The notes below the pieces were generated by a model that had not been told where the DNA came from, searched no databases, and was given only the letters and a program-made list of their open reading frames with translations. From contig NZ_JABFTT010000022.1 in assembly GCF_021404465.1 (NCBI RefSeq), forward strand, positions 1 to 51,254: a DNA stretch of 51,254 nt, written 5' to 3'. Source of the stretch: Billgrantia zhangzhouensis (GTDB taxonomy: Bacteria > Pseudomonadota > Gammaproteobacteria > Pseudomonadales > Halomonadaceae). The translations under genes and the position numbers were made by a program. Of the stretch, positions 26,764-35,717 are shown in pieces. Position 1 is the stretch's first letter; each line of letters opens with the position of its first letter.

Positions 26764-28031
26764 TGAAGCATCCTCCTGGCATGGATCGCCAACCCCGCAG
26801 ACGCAGCCTGACTGCCAAGCAGGCCGGTCTTACGCTTGCCATCGCGCTGCTGCTCAGCATCACCGCCGGCACCATCGGATTGGCGCTCGACGCCCGCGCC
26901 ATGCGCCTGGAAATCGTGCGCGACACCCAGTACCGTCTCGACCTGGTTCACGGCACCGCCGCCGAAGCCGCCTTCCAGCTCAACACCGAACTAGCGCCCC
27001 AGGTCGTCGATGGCCTGTTCAACAGCGGCCGAGTCGCAAGCGTCGCCATCAGCGATGACTTCGATCGCATCATGGCCACACGTCAACGCAACCAGACAGC
27101 CACCACCAGTTGGGCAGCCAGCGCCCTGTTCGACGATATCCTTCATTACCGGCAGACGCTGCTCTACCAGGCAGGCTCCGGCAACCCACCGCAGCCGGTA
27201 GGCGAACTCGAGCTGACCCTGGCGCTCGACCGCCTGACTCGCGACTTCACTGACCGCAGCCTGCTGATCTTCACGCTGGGTGTCGCCAAGGCGCTGGCCA
27301 TTGCAGCCCTGCTGGCGCTGGTGTTCCACTGGTTCGTAACCCGCCCCCTGCTGAAGGTGCACGCTGCGATCGTCGAGACCAACCCACGCCAGCCCGGCCG
27401 CTGGCCGAAGCCGGCCATGGGAGGCCATGACAACGACGAACTGGGACACTTGGTGGAGAGCGTCGATCAACTGCTCCAGGCGTTCCAACAGGGTCTCGAC
27501 CAGCGCGACCGGCTCCATCAAATCTCCACCATGGATGGTCTGACCGGTATCGCCAATCGCCGCCATTTCGACGCCTTCCTCGAGCGGGAGTGGCAGCGTG
27601 CCCACCGCAACGGCTACGCCATCTCGATCATTTTCATCGATATCGACCACTTCAAGGAGTTCAACGATCACTATGGTCATCTCGCTGGCGACGATACGCT
27701 GAGAGCCATTGCCGAGGCTCTCTCCCGGGTGGTCCACCGAGTCTCCGACCTGGTGGCTCGCTACGGCGGCGAGGAGTTCGTCTGCGTGCTGCCCGATACC
27801 GACCTGGAGGGCGCCTTACGAGTGGCTGAGAGGGTCCACCAGGAGATCCGCGCCCTGGACATTCCCCACGCCCACTCGGCCCGCGAGGGTCGGGTTACCG
27901 CCAGCCTCGGCGTGGCCAGCAGTGTGCCCGCCAAGAACCCGGCCGGCTGCGAGGAGCTGTTGGCGCAGGCCGACAGACAGCTCTACCGCGCCAAGCGTCA
28001 GGGCCGTGACCAGGTAGCCTCGCAGACCTGA
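26763..28031 (+). CDS. Membrane diguanylate cyclase (GGDEF) coupled to the tandem SBP
   Basis: A 422-aa protein: transmembrane helix about 21-42, periplasmic domain about 43-166, second helix about 167-192, a HAMP-like linker, then a GGDEF domain with active-site GGEEF at 335-339 and the inhibitory RxxD site (RVSD, 326-329). It should make cyclic di-GMP from two GTP and be product-inhibited. GTG 26763 shares one base with the preceding TAG and lies seven bases after GGAGG; this coupling argues for a two-protein sensor. ATG 26781 is an alternative start. Confidence 0.92.
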   Translation: MKHPPGMDRQPRRRSLTAKQAGLTLAIALLLSITAGTIGLALDARAMRLEIVRDTQYRLDLVHGTAAEAAFQLNTELAPQVVDGLFNSGRVASVAISDDFDRIMATRQRNQTATTSWAASALFDDILHYRQTLLYQAGSGNPPQPVGELELTLALDRLTRDFTDRSLLIFTLGVAKALAIAALLALVFHWFVTRPLLKVHAAIVETNPRQPGRWPKPAMGGHDNDELGHLVESVDQLLQAFQQGLDQRDRLHQISTMDGLTGIANRRHFDAFLEREWQRAHRNGYAISIIFIDIDHFKEFNDHYGHLAGDDTLRAIAEALSRVVHRVSDLVARYGGEEFVCVLPDTDLEGALRVAERVHQEIRALDIPHAHSAREGRVTASLGVASSVPAKNPAGCEELLAQADRQLYRAKRQGRDQVASQT

Positions 28032-28119
28032 AGCGCGGAAATGGAAACGGGTAAGTGGGAACTGGCTTGCCAGCGGGAGAATCGATAGGAGTAAACCCAG
28101 CCAGAGGTGGAGGAGCCGC

Positions 28120-28467
28120 ATGACCAGACGCGACGAGTTCATCGAGCGCATGAAGACCCAGCTCGACGAATGGAATGCCGAAATCGAGGCACTGGCAGAA
28201 CGCGCCCGCACGGCCAGTGACGAAGCTCAGGTCCGCTACCAGGACGACATCGAGCGGCTCCGGCGCCGCCGGGATGAGACATGGCGCCGGCTCGAGGAGC
28301 TGCAATATGCCAGCGAAGCGGCCTGGGATACGCTACAGCAAGGGCTCGACGACGCCTGGGAACTGCTGCGCAAGGCCCTGCGCGATGCCCAACACCGTGA
28401 GCCGCCGCAGGACATCAACGATCCCGACGACACCCAGCAGCCTCGCTCGCCGGGCGGCTCGCCCTAG
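28120..28467 (+). CDS. Small charged coiled-coil protein
   Basis: A 115-aa soluble protein, helical and rich in Glu, Arg and Asp, with heptad-like stretches from residue 5 to 92 (ERMKTQLDEWNAEIEALAER) and a disordered Pro/Asp/Gln tail. It resembles the sll1863-type stress response proteins in length and pattern, but I cannot assign a function. ATG 28120 follows GGAGGAG. Its stop codon lies in a hairpin shared with convergent telA. Confidence 0.75.
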   Translation: MTRRDEFIERMKTQLDEWNAEIEALAERARTASDEAQVRYQDDIERLRRRRDETWRRLEELQYASEAAWDTLQQGLDDAWELLRKALRDAQHREPPQDINDPDDTQQPRSPGGSP

Positions 28468-28486
28468 CCCCTAGGCGGAGCCGCCC
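28452..28486. terminator. Hairpin containing the stop codons of two convergent genes
   Basis: GGGCGGCTC (28452-28460) pairs with GAGCCGCCC (28478-28486), and inside it CCTAG pairs with CTAGG around a CCC loop. The TAG of the + gene (28465-28467) and the TAG of telA (28473-28471) occupy the two inner arms. There is no U-tract on either side, so it may block converging polymerases or protect 3' ends rather than be a standard terminator. Confidence 0.45.
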
Positions 28487-29703
28487 TTACGCTCACGCTC
28501 TGCCGCCGCATCCTGGCCCTCTTCGGCTGCTGGCGCCTGGATGTCACTGCCTCGCTGCAGCCTGTCGACCGCCGCGCCCCCCTGATGCGCCAGCTGCGCC
28601 AGGCGGTCGATCTGCGCATCGAGCTTGGGCAGCGCCTCCTGGCGGTAGCGTGACAGATCGTCGATGGCACCGAGTACATCGTCGAAGGCCTGCTCCAATG
28701 CCTGCATGTCGAGCTGGGCCGAAGCGGCCCGGGTCTGGATCTCCACGCCTTGCTGACGCAGCGCCTTGGCCGTACCGGCGATCATCTTCGAGGTGGTGGT
28801 ATTGAGCGATTCCACACGATCCAGGACCAGCCGCTGGTTGGCCAGCGCCAGCGCTACGGCCACGGCTACCGTCAGCGCCGAAACAGTGACGTGGATGGCA
28901 CGGTCGACGCCGCGAATCAACTCGCGGTTGTTACGGATGATCACTTCCAACGCCAGCACGCCCTGCTGGCTGACCGCCTGCTGCTGCTGTAGATCGACGA
29001 TGCGCTGTCGCAACGGGAACAGCAGTTCCTCCTCGATGAAGGCACGCTGCGAGTGCTCCGCACCGAGCCGTTCCAGTGCCTGTACCAAGCGACGATCGAT
29101 CAGTCGCCCCAGGTCGATCTGGCGCTGCAGCCGCCCCAGCAGCTGGCGCAGGCTCTCCTGATCGTCGCTGAGGGTGATGTTGTCACGCCGCAGCATGTCG
29201 CGCCCCGCTTCCAAGTCGGCAATGATCGCATCCAACGCCTGCTGGGCATTCTCGAACTTGCGGAAATAGCGCTGCACGCGGCTGCCGGCACCGGGAATGC
29301 GCGACAGCAGGCGGTCGAATGGGCCCGATGCCAAGCGGTGCTGGTGCGGGTCGAGTGCCTGCATATGGCCACGCAGATCGATCAGGGCCTTGGCCACCGG
29401 GCCGCCCTCATCGCCCTGATGGGCCAGCTTGCGCAACGGTGCCTGCAGCATCTCACTGTGATGCGCCGCCTGCTGCTGCAGCTCGAGTCCCATCTCGTCC
29501 ACTGCTCGGCGCTGACGCTCGAGCGCGGCGCCTTCGCTAGCCAACACCTCGTCGACGAAAGCGGAAGCCATCTGCTCGAGCTCGGGGTCATCGATTTCCA
29601 CGTCCTCGCCGCTCGCTTCGGGAGCGATCTCCTCGAGCTCGTCGGCGATCTGCTCCACCGGCGGCAACGAAAGCGGCGAGCCACGTTCGGACGACTGGTT
29701 CAT
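28471..29703 (-). CDS. TelA family toxic anion resistance protein
   Basis: A 410-aa TelA/KlaA family protein. After an acidic disordered N-terminus (to about residue 60) it is almost wholly helical, with the family core from KFENAQQALDAIIADLEAGRDMLRRDN through RQRIVDLQQQQAVSQQGVLALEVIIRNN. Plasmid TelA was linked to tellurite resistance; chromosomal members are tied more to envelope stress. It follows a membrane partner gene by 84 bp, a pairing typical of the family. Confidence 0.88.
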   Translation of the reverse strand: MNQSSERGSPLSLPPVEQIADELEEIAPEASGEDVEIDDPELEQMASAFVDEVLASEGAALERQRRAVDEMGLELQQQAAHHSEMLQAPLRKLAHQGDEGGPVAKALIDLRGHMQALDPHQHRLASGPFDRLLSRIPGAGSRVQRYFRKFENAQQALDAIIADLEAGRDMLRRDNITLSDDQESLRQLLGRLQRQIDLGRLIDRRLVQALERLGAEHSQRAFIEEELLFPLRQRIVDLQQQQAVSQQGVLALEVIIRNNRELIRGVDRAIHVTVSALTVAVAVALALANQRLVLDRVESLNTTTSKMIAGTAKALRQQGVEIQTRAASAQLDMQALEQAFDDVLGAIDDLSRYRQEALPKLDAQIDRLAQLAHQGGAAVDRLQRGSDIQAPAAEEGQDAAAERERKGGSA

Positions 29704-29787
29704 AAGCGATTCCCCTTCAGACCTACCTAAACACTAGCAGCAGCGCCCGCAGCGACTCACCTTGTGTCGCCTTGCTAGCACCGCTCG

Positions 29788-30723
29788 CTAGCGGCTATAG
29801 CGCTCAGCACCGTCGATGAAACGGCGCAGTTCCTCCAACGCCCGGTCGGTGGCCAGCGCCGCCTGCGGGCGCCCCGTCTCGACCCGTGCCAGCGCCACCG
29901 CGGTGTCGTCGAGCAGTGTCAGCGCCGACTCGTTGCGCGCCACCAGGCGCCGCAATCGGCGCTCAGTCTCTTCAATCAACTCCAAGCGGCGCTTGAGCGC
30001 GATGCGTTCCTCGACGGAGAGCCGGTTACCTTCCTGCTCCAGGCGTCTGCGCACGTAGTCGCCGTCCAGCCCTATCACGCCACGCGACTGGGCTGCCATG
30101 GAGGAGAAGGTGTCCACCGCGCCGAGACAGACCTCGGTGATCAGGCCGCGAGAACGCTCGAAAGCCAGCTCGTTGCGATCGAAACGCGCCGACAGCAGCT
30201 CCATGACATGCGTATAACGGGTATAGAAGCGGTCGACTTGGCCAGCCAGGTCGACTCGCTTGACCTCAAGCAGCTGCTGCTTGGCCCGGCATAGCGACAG
30301 CACCAGCTCGTCGGCCCCCACCGGCGGCTGGGCCGGATCCAGCTCGGCCACGCCGGATTCCCGCGCGGTACGCTCGCGTTCGGCGCGACGACGCTCGGCT
30401 TCGGCGGCAAGCCGCTCCTGCAGCCGGCGCTGCTGCCGCCGCGCACGCCAACGACGCCAGCCGCGCTCCACCGGCAGCGCAACACCGACGGCGACCAGCC
30501 CAGCCAGCCAGCCGCCTAAGCTGGGGCCGAAGCCGCCCCATAGCGAAGTCAGCCACAGCACCATGCTGATGAAGGGCACCAGCAGGCAGTAGCGGAACAG
30601 CACCTGGAAACGGTTGGGGTTCTCGGTGGGCACCGCCAGCCGCGGGTTGGCCAGCCCAACCAGGCACCATGGCAGGCAGGTAACAAACAGCCCATAGGCA
30701 AATCCCTGCAGAAATCCCAGCAT
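29788..30723 (-). CDS. TelA-associated membrane protein with coiled-coil tail
   Basis: A 311-aa protein with two or three N-terminal hydrophobic segments (about 2-25, 42-62 and 68-82), then an Arg/Ala-rich coiled coil (RRWRARRQQRRLQERLAAEA) and a helical cytoplasmic domain. It lies directly upstream of telA on the same strand, in the place taken by XpaC-like or similar proteins beside telA elsewhere. No enzymatic motif is visible. ATG 30723 starts at the first membrane helix; further upstream the frame overlaps the extensin-like gene region. Confidence 0.7.
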   Translation of the reverse strand: MLGFLQGFAYGLFVTCLPWCLVGLANPRLAVPTENPNRFQVLFRYCLLVPFISMVLWLTSLWGGFGPSLGGWLAGLVAVGVALPVERGWRRWRARRQQRRLQERLAAEAERRRAERERTARESGVAELDPAQPPVGADELVLSLCRAKQQLLEVKRVDLAGQVDRFYTRYTHVMELLSARFDRNELAFERSRGLITEVCLGAVDTFSSMAAQSRGVIGLDGDYVRRRLEQEGNRLSVEERIALKRRLELIEETERRLRRLVARNESALTLLDDTAVALARVETGRPQAALATDRALEELRRFIDGAERYSR

Positions 30724-30794
30724 AAGCCTCGTGACTCGGCAATCGGATGATTTGAGTGTACGGGGGCCGGCGACGCCGCGCGAGCCCGCCGACG

Positions 30795-31493
30795 TCAGCG
30801 ACACAGGCGGAAGCCACGCATGCCGAAGTGGAAGTGATCGGCATGAGCATGGTTGTACTTGGGACCAAGCACGTTGCCGAACAGGTCGCAAGCGCCATCG
30901 CGTGCCGCTCGCAGAAAGGCACCCCGCGCATCCTCGCTGCCCCAATGCTCAAGCAGGGTAATGCGACGACCATCGGTCAGGCGGAAGGCTGCCACATCAA
31001 GCGCCTCGGCCGTGGCATGCTCACTGAGTCGCCCCTCCTCGCGGCCATAGACATTGCGACAGGCAAAGCTACCATAATGTTCGACTTGCGCCACGCGCAT
31101 GCCGAAGAGGGCCTCGGCAGCCGGCTGCAGACGCTGCCGTTCATACATGACCCAAGCCAGCGCCAGCGGACAACGCGCTACGAAACTACCGTTGAACTCG
31201 ACTTCGCTGCGATGCACCCGCACCACGTTCTCGAGCGGGCAGCCGGGCGCCGGCTCGTGGTCATTCAACGGCGTCATCCGCAGCGCTCCCTCCGACGCGG
31301 TGCCAAGAGCCTCCAGGCATGCCTCGCGATCGTCGGCCAGACGGTGCAACTTCCACTTGGTCACCGGCGTGAGGGGGTCCTCGACGTGCAGCGGCTGCCA
31401 GGGATGCCATTGGCGAGGAATACGGTCCTCGAAGAGCCACCAGGCCGCGGCAGCGCTAGCGACCAACAGGAGCAGTACCCACAGCGAACGCAT
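30795..31493 (-). CDS. Extensin-like (peptidase M15-fold) exported protein
   Basis: A 232-aa protein with an N-terminal signal anchor (MRSLWVLLLLVASAAAAWWL) and an extensin-like C-terminal domain. Its landmarks are FACRNVYGREEGRLSEHATAEALDVAAF, whose S-x-H-x4-A-x-D resembles the zinc site of D,D-/L,D-carboxypeptidases, and the closing HADHFHFGMRGFRLC. In bacteria this domain is likely to act on cell wall, but activity is not shown. It is followed on the same strand by the TelA pair. Confidence 0.85.
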   Translation of the reverse strand: MRSLWVLLLLVASAAAAWWLFEDRIPRQWHPWQPLHVEDPLTPVTKWKLHRLADDREACLEALGTASEGALRMTPLNDHEPAPGCPLENVVRVHRSEVEFNGSFVARCPLALAWVMYERQRLQPAAEALFGMRVAQVEHYGSFACRNVYGREEGRLSEHATAEALDVAAFRLTDGRRITLLEHWGSEDARGAFLRAARDGACDLFGNVLGPKYNHAHADHFHFGMRGFRLCR

Positions 31494-31505
31494 CTCGTCC
31501 CGTCA

Positions 31506-31682
31506 CTAGAGCAATAAATGCAGGAGCAAGGCAACGCCCCCCACAATCAGGGCCATCACCACGGCAATGTCGACAGCACGGTCCAGCCAGCGATCGAAGC
31601 TGCCCTGGCTTCGACGACTAGGCTGCCGTCGACGAGTAGCGCCGCGCGAATGCGCACGGCGGCGTGAGGCGTTGAGAGACAT
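31506..31682 (-). CDS. Small membrane protein with basic N-terminus
   Basis: A 58-aa frame in the gap between the BCCT gene and the extensin-like gene, ending 12 bp before the latter. Residues 7-35 are very basic (RRRAHSRGATRRRQPSRRSQ), and residues 36-58 form one hydrophobic helix (AVDIAVVMALIVGGVALLLH). There is no clear Shine-Dalgarno site before ATG 31682. It has the look of a real small membrane protein, but I do not recognise it. Confidence 0.5.
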   Translation of the reverse strand: MSLNASRRRAHSRGATRRRQPSRRSQGSFDRWLDRAVDIAVVMALIVGGVALLLHLLL

Positions 31683-31800
31683 GGCAGGAATCCGGTTCCC
31701 CGTTGTTCTCCCGAGCTTACGGCCTGCGCTCGTGTCTGGCTACCGGCAATCGCTGTGTCGGCGGCGCATGGCCAGACACAAGAGTCTGCCATGGACGAGT

Positions 31801-33435
31801 CTACCCGCCCTCGCGCCGATTGATGCGTCGATTGATCACACTGGGCGCTCGGCGCAATCGCTCTTGCTCGCCCAACGCCTCGGCTTCGAAGGCATCCGCC
31901 CCTACCGGGGTCTCGCCGTGGCGGCGGTAGAGCTGGGTAAGCATGGCCTGGCGGTCGGCGCGCAGCTCGCGAATCAATACCACGATCATGCCGTAGAGAA
32001 TGAAGGTGAAGGGCAACGCCGAAAGCACTGCGGCCGACTGCAGCCCGGTCAAGCCACCGGCGGCAATCAAGGTGAAGCAGATCGCAGCGATCAGCACACC
32101 CCAGATCACCCGCTTGAACAGCGGCGGATTGATCGAGCCATTGTCGGTCATCTGCGCCACGATGTAGGAAGCGGAGTCGGCCGAGGTCACCAGGAAGATG
32201 AAGATCAACAGCATCGCAATCACCGACAGCACTCCGGTGAAGGGCATACGCTCGAACATCTCGAACAGCGCCACGGTGATATTGGCCTCGGTGGCCGCCG
32301 CCAGCCCGACGTCGCCGCTCAGCTCCATGTGCAGGGCGGCGCCGCCGAACACGCCGATCCACAGGCAGGCCAGCAACGGCGGCACGACCAGCACACCAAA
32401 TACGTACTCCTTGATAGTGCGCCCGCGCGATACCCGGGCCACGAAGGTACCAACGAACGGCGACCAGGCAATTACCCAGGCCCAGTAAAAGATCGTCCAG
32501 TTGGACGCCCAGGTGTTGTCAGTGAAGGGCGAGATGCGCAGGCTCATGCCAAGGAAGTTCTGCAGGTAATCGCCAATACCCAGGGTGATGGTCTCGAGGA
32601 TCATTACCGTGGGCCCGGTGACCAGCACGTAGAGCATCAGACCGATGCACAGGATCATGTTGAGGTTGGAGAGCCGGCGGATGCCCTTGTCCAGCCCCGA
32701 CCAGGTCGACGCCATGTAGGCCAGGAACATCACGAACAGAATGACGAACTGCCACAGCACGCTCTCGGGCAGGCCGAACACGGCGTTGAAGCCGCCGTTG
32801 AGCTGCAGTACGCCCAGCCCCAGCGAGGTGGCCACGCCCATTACCGTGGCCACTACCGCGAAGACGTCCAGGGTGGGCGCATAGGGGCGCATGGCGGGGT
32901 ACTTGGCGGTGATCGAGGAGAGCACCGAGGAGACCAGCCCGGCCTGCCCCTTGCGGAACTGAAAATAGGCGATGATCAAGCCAACCACCGAAAAGGCCGC
33001 CCACTGGTGGACGCCCCAGTTGAAATAGCTGTACTGGATGGCATATCGCGCCGCCGCGGTAGTCTCGGCGGGCACGTCGCCATAGGGCGGCTCGATGTAG
33101 TGCAGCATCGGCTCGGCCATGCCGTAGAACACCAAGCCCACGCCGAAGCCCGCCGCCAGCAGCATGCTGACCCAGGAGAAGAAGCTGAAACTCGGCGTAC
33201 TGTCCTGGGGCCCCAGGCGGATCTTGCCGTACTTGCTGAAGGCCAGCACCAGCAGAAAGATGACGAAACCGAACACCGAAATGAGATAGAACCAACCGAA
33301 CAGTCGGGTAACGCTGGCAAGCGCAGCATCGGCGGCATTGCCGAATGCCTCTGGAAAACCGGCACCGGCCGCCACCAGCATCAGGATAATCAGGGCCGAC
33401 ACGGTAAAGACCCGCTGCCCTCCATGATTGGCCAT
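31801..33435 (-). CDS. BCCT family betaine/choline/carnitine-type transporter
   Basis: A 544-aa sodium- or proton-coupled carrier with 12 transmembrane helices. The BCCT signature is clear in helix 8 (YWAWVIAWSPFVGTFVARVS, then RGRTIKEYVFG), and earlier the segment MLLAAGFGVGLVFYGMAEP forms the first conserved block. It probably imports a compatible solute such as glycine betaine, fitting a halophile. ATG 33435 follows CGAGGAATTTTGT; the frame is open for another 370 codons upstream, which is only the reverse of the monooxygenase gene. No glycine-rich substrate motif decides the ligand. Confidence 0.93.
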   Translation of the reverse strand: MANHGGQRVFTVSALIILMLVAAGAGFPEAFGNAADAALASVTRLFGWFYLISVFGFVIFLLVLAFSKYGKIRLGPQDSTPSFSFFSWVSMLLAAGFGVGLVFYGMAEPMLHYIEPPYGDVPAETTAAARYAIQYSYFNWGVHQWAAFSVVGLIIAYFQFRKGQAGLVSSVLSSITAKYPAMRPYAPTLDVFAVVATVMGVATSLGLGVLQLNGGFNAVFGLPESVLWQFVILFVMFLAYMASTWSGLDKGIRRLSNLNMILCIGLMLYVLVTGPTVMILETITLGIGDYLQNFLGMSLRISPFTDNTWASNWTIFYWAWVIAWSPFVGTFVARVSRGRTIKEYVFGVLVVPPLLACLWIGVFGGAALHMELSGDVGLAAATEANITVALFEMFERMPFTGVLSVIAMLLIFIFLVTSADSASYIVAQMTDNGSINPPLFKRVIWGVLIAAICFTLIAAGGLTGLQSAAVLSALPFTFILYGMIVVLIRELRADRQAMLTQLYRRHGETPVGADAFEAEALGEQERLRRAPSVINRRINRREGG

Positions 33436-33606
33436 ACAAAATTCCTCGTTCCGTCCCTGGACGCCTCTCATGCTAGCAGCATGATCCCAGCGGAACACAA
33501 CCACTGACTGACCCCGAAAAGGCAACAAGCCATTGCATCGAGACGCCGACGGGTGGATTCTAGGGGAGATACCAAGCAGGCTAACATTTCTCTGACGAGT
33601 GTGCTC

Positions 33607-34602
33607 ATGTCCCGACTCTCCCGGACACCTCTCTCCGTTCTCGACCTGGCGCCGATCCGCGATGGCGGCACCATCGCCGACAGCTTCGCCGAAAGCGTGG
33701 CGTTGGCCCAACTGACCGAGCGCCTCGGCTTCACCCGCTACTGGCTGGCCGAGCACCATAGCCTCGACGGCATCGCCAGTGCCGCCACCGCGGTGCTGAT
33801 CGGCCACATTGCCGGCGCCACCTCGCGTATTCGCGTGGGCAGCGGCGGCATCATGCTGCCCAACCACCCGCCGCTGGTGATCGCCGAGCAGTTCGGTACC
33901 CTGGAAACCCTTTACCCAGGCCGCATCGATCTGGGACTGGGCCGTGCCCCCGGCTCCGACGCCGCCACCATGGCCGCGCTGCGTCGGGATCCTTACGCCG
34001 GAGCCGAGAACTTCCCCGAGCTGCTCGCCGAGTTGCAGGGCTTCCTCGATGACGAGCGACCCGGCCAGCGCGTACGCGCCGTGCCCGGACAGGGCACCAA
34101 GGTGCCGCTGTGGCTGCTCGGCTCCAGCGGCTACAGTGCCCAGCTCGCCGCCCGTGAGGGGCTGCCGTTCGCCTTCGCCGCCCAGTTCGCCCCGGGCTAC
34201 CTGCACGAGGCCCTGCGTCTCTACCGCGACAACTTCCGCCCCTCGGCGCTGCTCGAGCGCCCCTATGCCATGGTCGGACTGCCGGTAATTGCCGCCGAGA
34301 GCGACGAGCGCGCCGAGTTCCTCGCCTCCACCACCCGCCAGAAATTCCTCGGCATGGTGCGTGGCCGCCGCACCCGCTCGCTGCCACCGGTCGAGACCCT
34401 CGACTGGACGCCGATGGAGCGTGTTCAGGTGGAGCAGTTCCTGGGCGCGGCGGTAATCGGCGGGCCGGATACCGTGCGCGACGGACTCGAGCGCTTCCTT
34501 GAGCAGACCGACGCCGATGAGCTGATGCTCAACAGCGATCTCTATGCACATGAGGACCGCCTGCGCAGCTACGAAATCGTCGCCGAGGCGTGGCGCGCAT
34601 GA
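33607..34602 (+). CDS. LLM class flavin-dependent oxidoreductase
   Basis: A 331-aa luciferase-like monooxygenase of the single-component-named group (MsnO8/YhbW-like). It has the barrel landmarks LGFTRYWLAEHHSLDGIASA near the N-terminus and YPGRIDLGLGRAPGSDAAT in the middle. It would use FMNH2 from a reductase; the substrate is unknown. ATG 33607 matches family starts; GTG 33601 is also in frame. Its stop overlaps the azlC start (ATGA), so the three genes from here to azlD form an operon. Confidence 0.9.
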   Translation: MSRLSRTPLSVLDLAPIRDGGTIADSFAESVALAQLTERLGFTRYWLAEHHSLDGIASAATAVLIGHIAGATSRIRVGSGGIMLPNHPPLVIAEQFGTLETLYPGRIDLGLGRAPGSDAATMAALRRDPYAGAENFPELLAELQGFLDDERPGQRVRAVPGQGTKVPLWLLGSSGYSAQLAAREGLPFAFAAQFAPGYLHEALRLYRDNFRPSALLERPYAMVGLPVIAAESDERAEFLASTTRQKFLGMVRGRRTRSLPPVETLDWTPMERVQVEQFLGAAVIGGPDTVRDGLERFLEQTDADELMLNSDLYAHEDRLRSYEIVAEAWRA

Positions 34603-35321
34603 GCCAGACCACCCCAGGCGCCAAGCTCGATGTTACCGGCGTTCTCACCGGTATCCGCCGTATGGCGCCACTATCGCTGTTCGTAGTGATCTTCGGCCTG
34701 GCCTTCGGCGTGGCCGCGCTGGCGCGGGGGCTGTCGGGCTTCGAAGCCCTGCTGATGAGCGCGCTGGTGTTCGCCGGCGCCTCGCAGTTCGCCGCCCTGG
34801 AGCTGTGGGGCCCCGAGATTCCGCTGCTGCCGCTGATCGCCACCACCTTCGCCATCAACGCTCGCCACCTGCTGATGGGCGCCGCCATCCAGCCGTGGTT
34901 GGCTCACCTGCCCCCGGGGCAGCGCTATGGCAGCCTGGTGCTGATGAGCGACTCCAACTGGGCCATGGCCGTCGCCGACCGTCAGCGCGGCGAAACCAAC
35001 GTCGGCATGCTGGTGGGCGGCGGCATCGCCCTGTGGCTGACTTGGCTCCTGGGCACGCTGCTCGGGGTGATCTTCGGCAGCGGCATCACCGAGCCCGAGC
35101 GCTTTGGCCTCGACGTGATCATGGGCTGCTTCCTGCTGGCCATGCTGGTGGGTGGCCGCCGCGACCTTTCGATGCTGGTGCCGTGGGGTGCGGCCGCCTT
35201 GGCCGCCCTGGCCGCCATGGCCTGGCTGCCGCCACACTCCCACGTGATCGTCGGCGCCCTGGCCGGTGGGCTGGTCGGCCTGCTGCTGCCGGCCAGCCCG
35301 TCACAGGAGGCGACCGCATGA
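34599..35321 (+). CDS. azlC: AzlC family branched-chain amino acid exporter, large subunit
   Basis: A 240-aa membrane protein with about six helices and the AzlC signature FGLAFGVAALARGLSGFEAL, then FAGASQFAALELW. With AzlD it exports leucine-type amino acids or analogues (YgaZH in E. coli exports valine). It overlaps the upstream monooxygenase and the downstream azlD by four bases each, consistent with tight coupling. Confidence 0.92.
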   Translation: MSQTTPGAKLDVTGVLTGIRRMAPLSLFVVIFGLAFGVAALARGLSGFEALLMSALVFAGASQFAALELWGPEIPLLPLIATTFAINARHLLMGAAIQPWLAHLPPGQRYGSLVLMSDSNWAMAVADRQRGETNVGMLVGGGIALWLTWLLGTLLGVIFGSGITEPERFGLDVIMGCFLLAMLVGGRRDLSMLVPWGAAALAALAAMAWLPPHSHVIVGALAGGLVGLLLPASPSQEATA

Positions 35322-35623
35322 GCCTGCCATCCACGGCCATGGGGGCGCTGGCCGCAATCGTGATCATGGCGCTGGTCACCTATCTGACCCGCGCTGGCGG
35401 CGTATTCGTGATGTCGCGGGTGCCCATCGGGCCCAGGGTAGAGCGCTTCATCAACGCCATGGCGGGCTCGGTGCTGGTGGCGGTAATCACACCCATGGCC
35501 ATCCAAGGCGATTGGGGTGCCCGACTCGCCCTGCTGGCCACCCTGGGTACCATGCTGGTGCTGCGCAAGCCACTGCCGGCCATCGCCGCCGGCATACTCA
35601 CCGCGGCGCTGTGGCGCCTGTGA
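35318..35623 (+). CDS. azlD: AzlD family branched-chain amino acid exporter, small subunit
   Basis: A 101-aa protein with about four hydrophobic segments, typical of AzlD (VTYLTRAGGVFVMSRVPIGP, then LVAVITPMAIQGDW). It completes the AzlCD exporter. ATG 35318 overlaps the azlC TGA and follows AGGAGG. Confidence 0.9.
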   Translation: MSLPSTAMGALAAIVIMALVTYLTRAGGVFVMSRVPIGPRVERFINAMAGSVLVAVITPMAIQGDWGARLALLATLGTMLVLRKPLPAIAAGILTAALWRL

Positions 35624-35717
35624 GCGGGTCCACGGAGCCGGCGCTCACGGGAACGATTCCGCGCGCCCGGCCTCCAATACACCATCATCCCTGTCGGAGC
35701 CCCTCCTGGAGAAAGCG

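Noticed and set aside
31567..33507. A 646-codon open frame on the + strand opposite the BCCT transporter
   Set aside because: The product is His/Gln/Gly-rich low-complexity text typical of reverse-strand reading of membrane protein codons, and the BCCT gene is certain.
33436..34551. Upstream extension of the BCCT frame to 916 codons
   Set aside because: The extra part is the reverse of the monooxygenase gene; ATG 33435 has a proper ribosome-binding site and matches transporter N-termini.
35620..35648. Inverted repeat GTGAGCG/CGCTCAC after azlD considered as a terminator
   Set aside because: Seven base pairs with a 15-nt loop and no U-tract; probably too weak to stop transcription.
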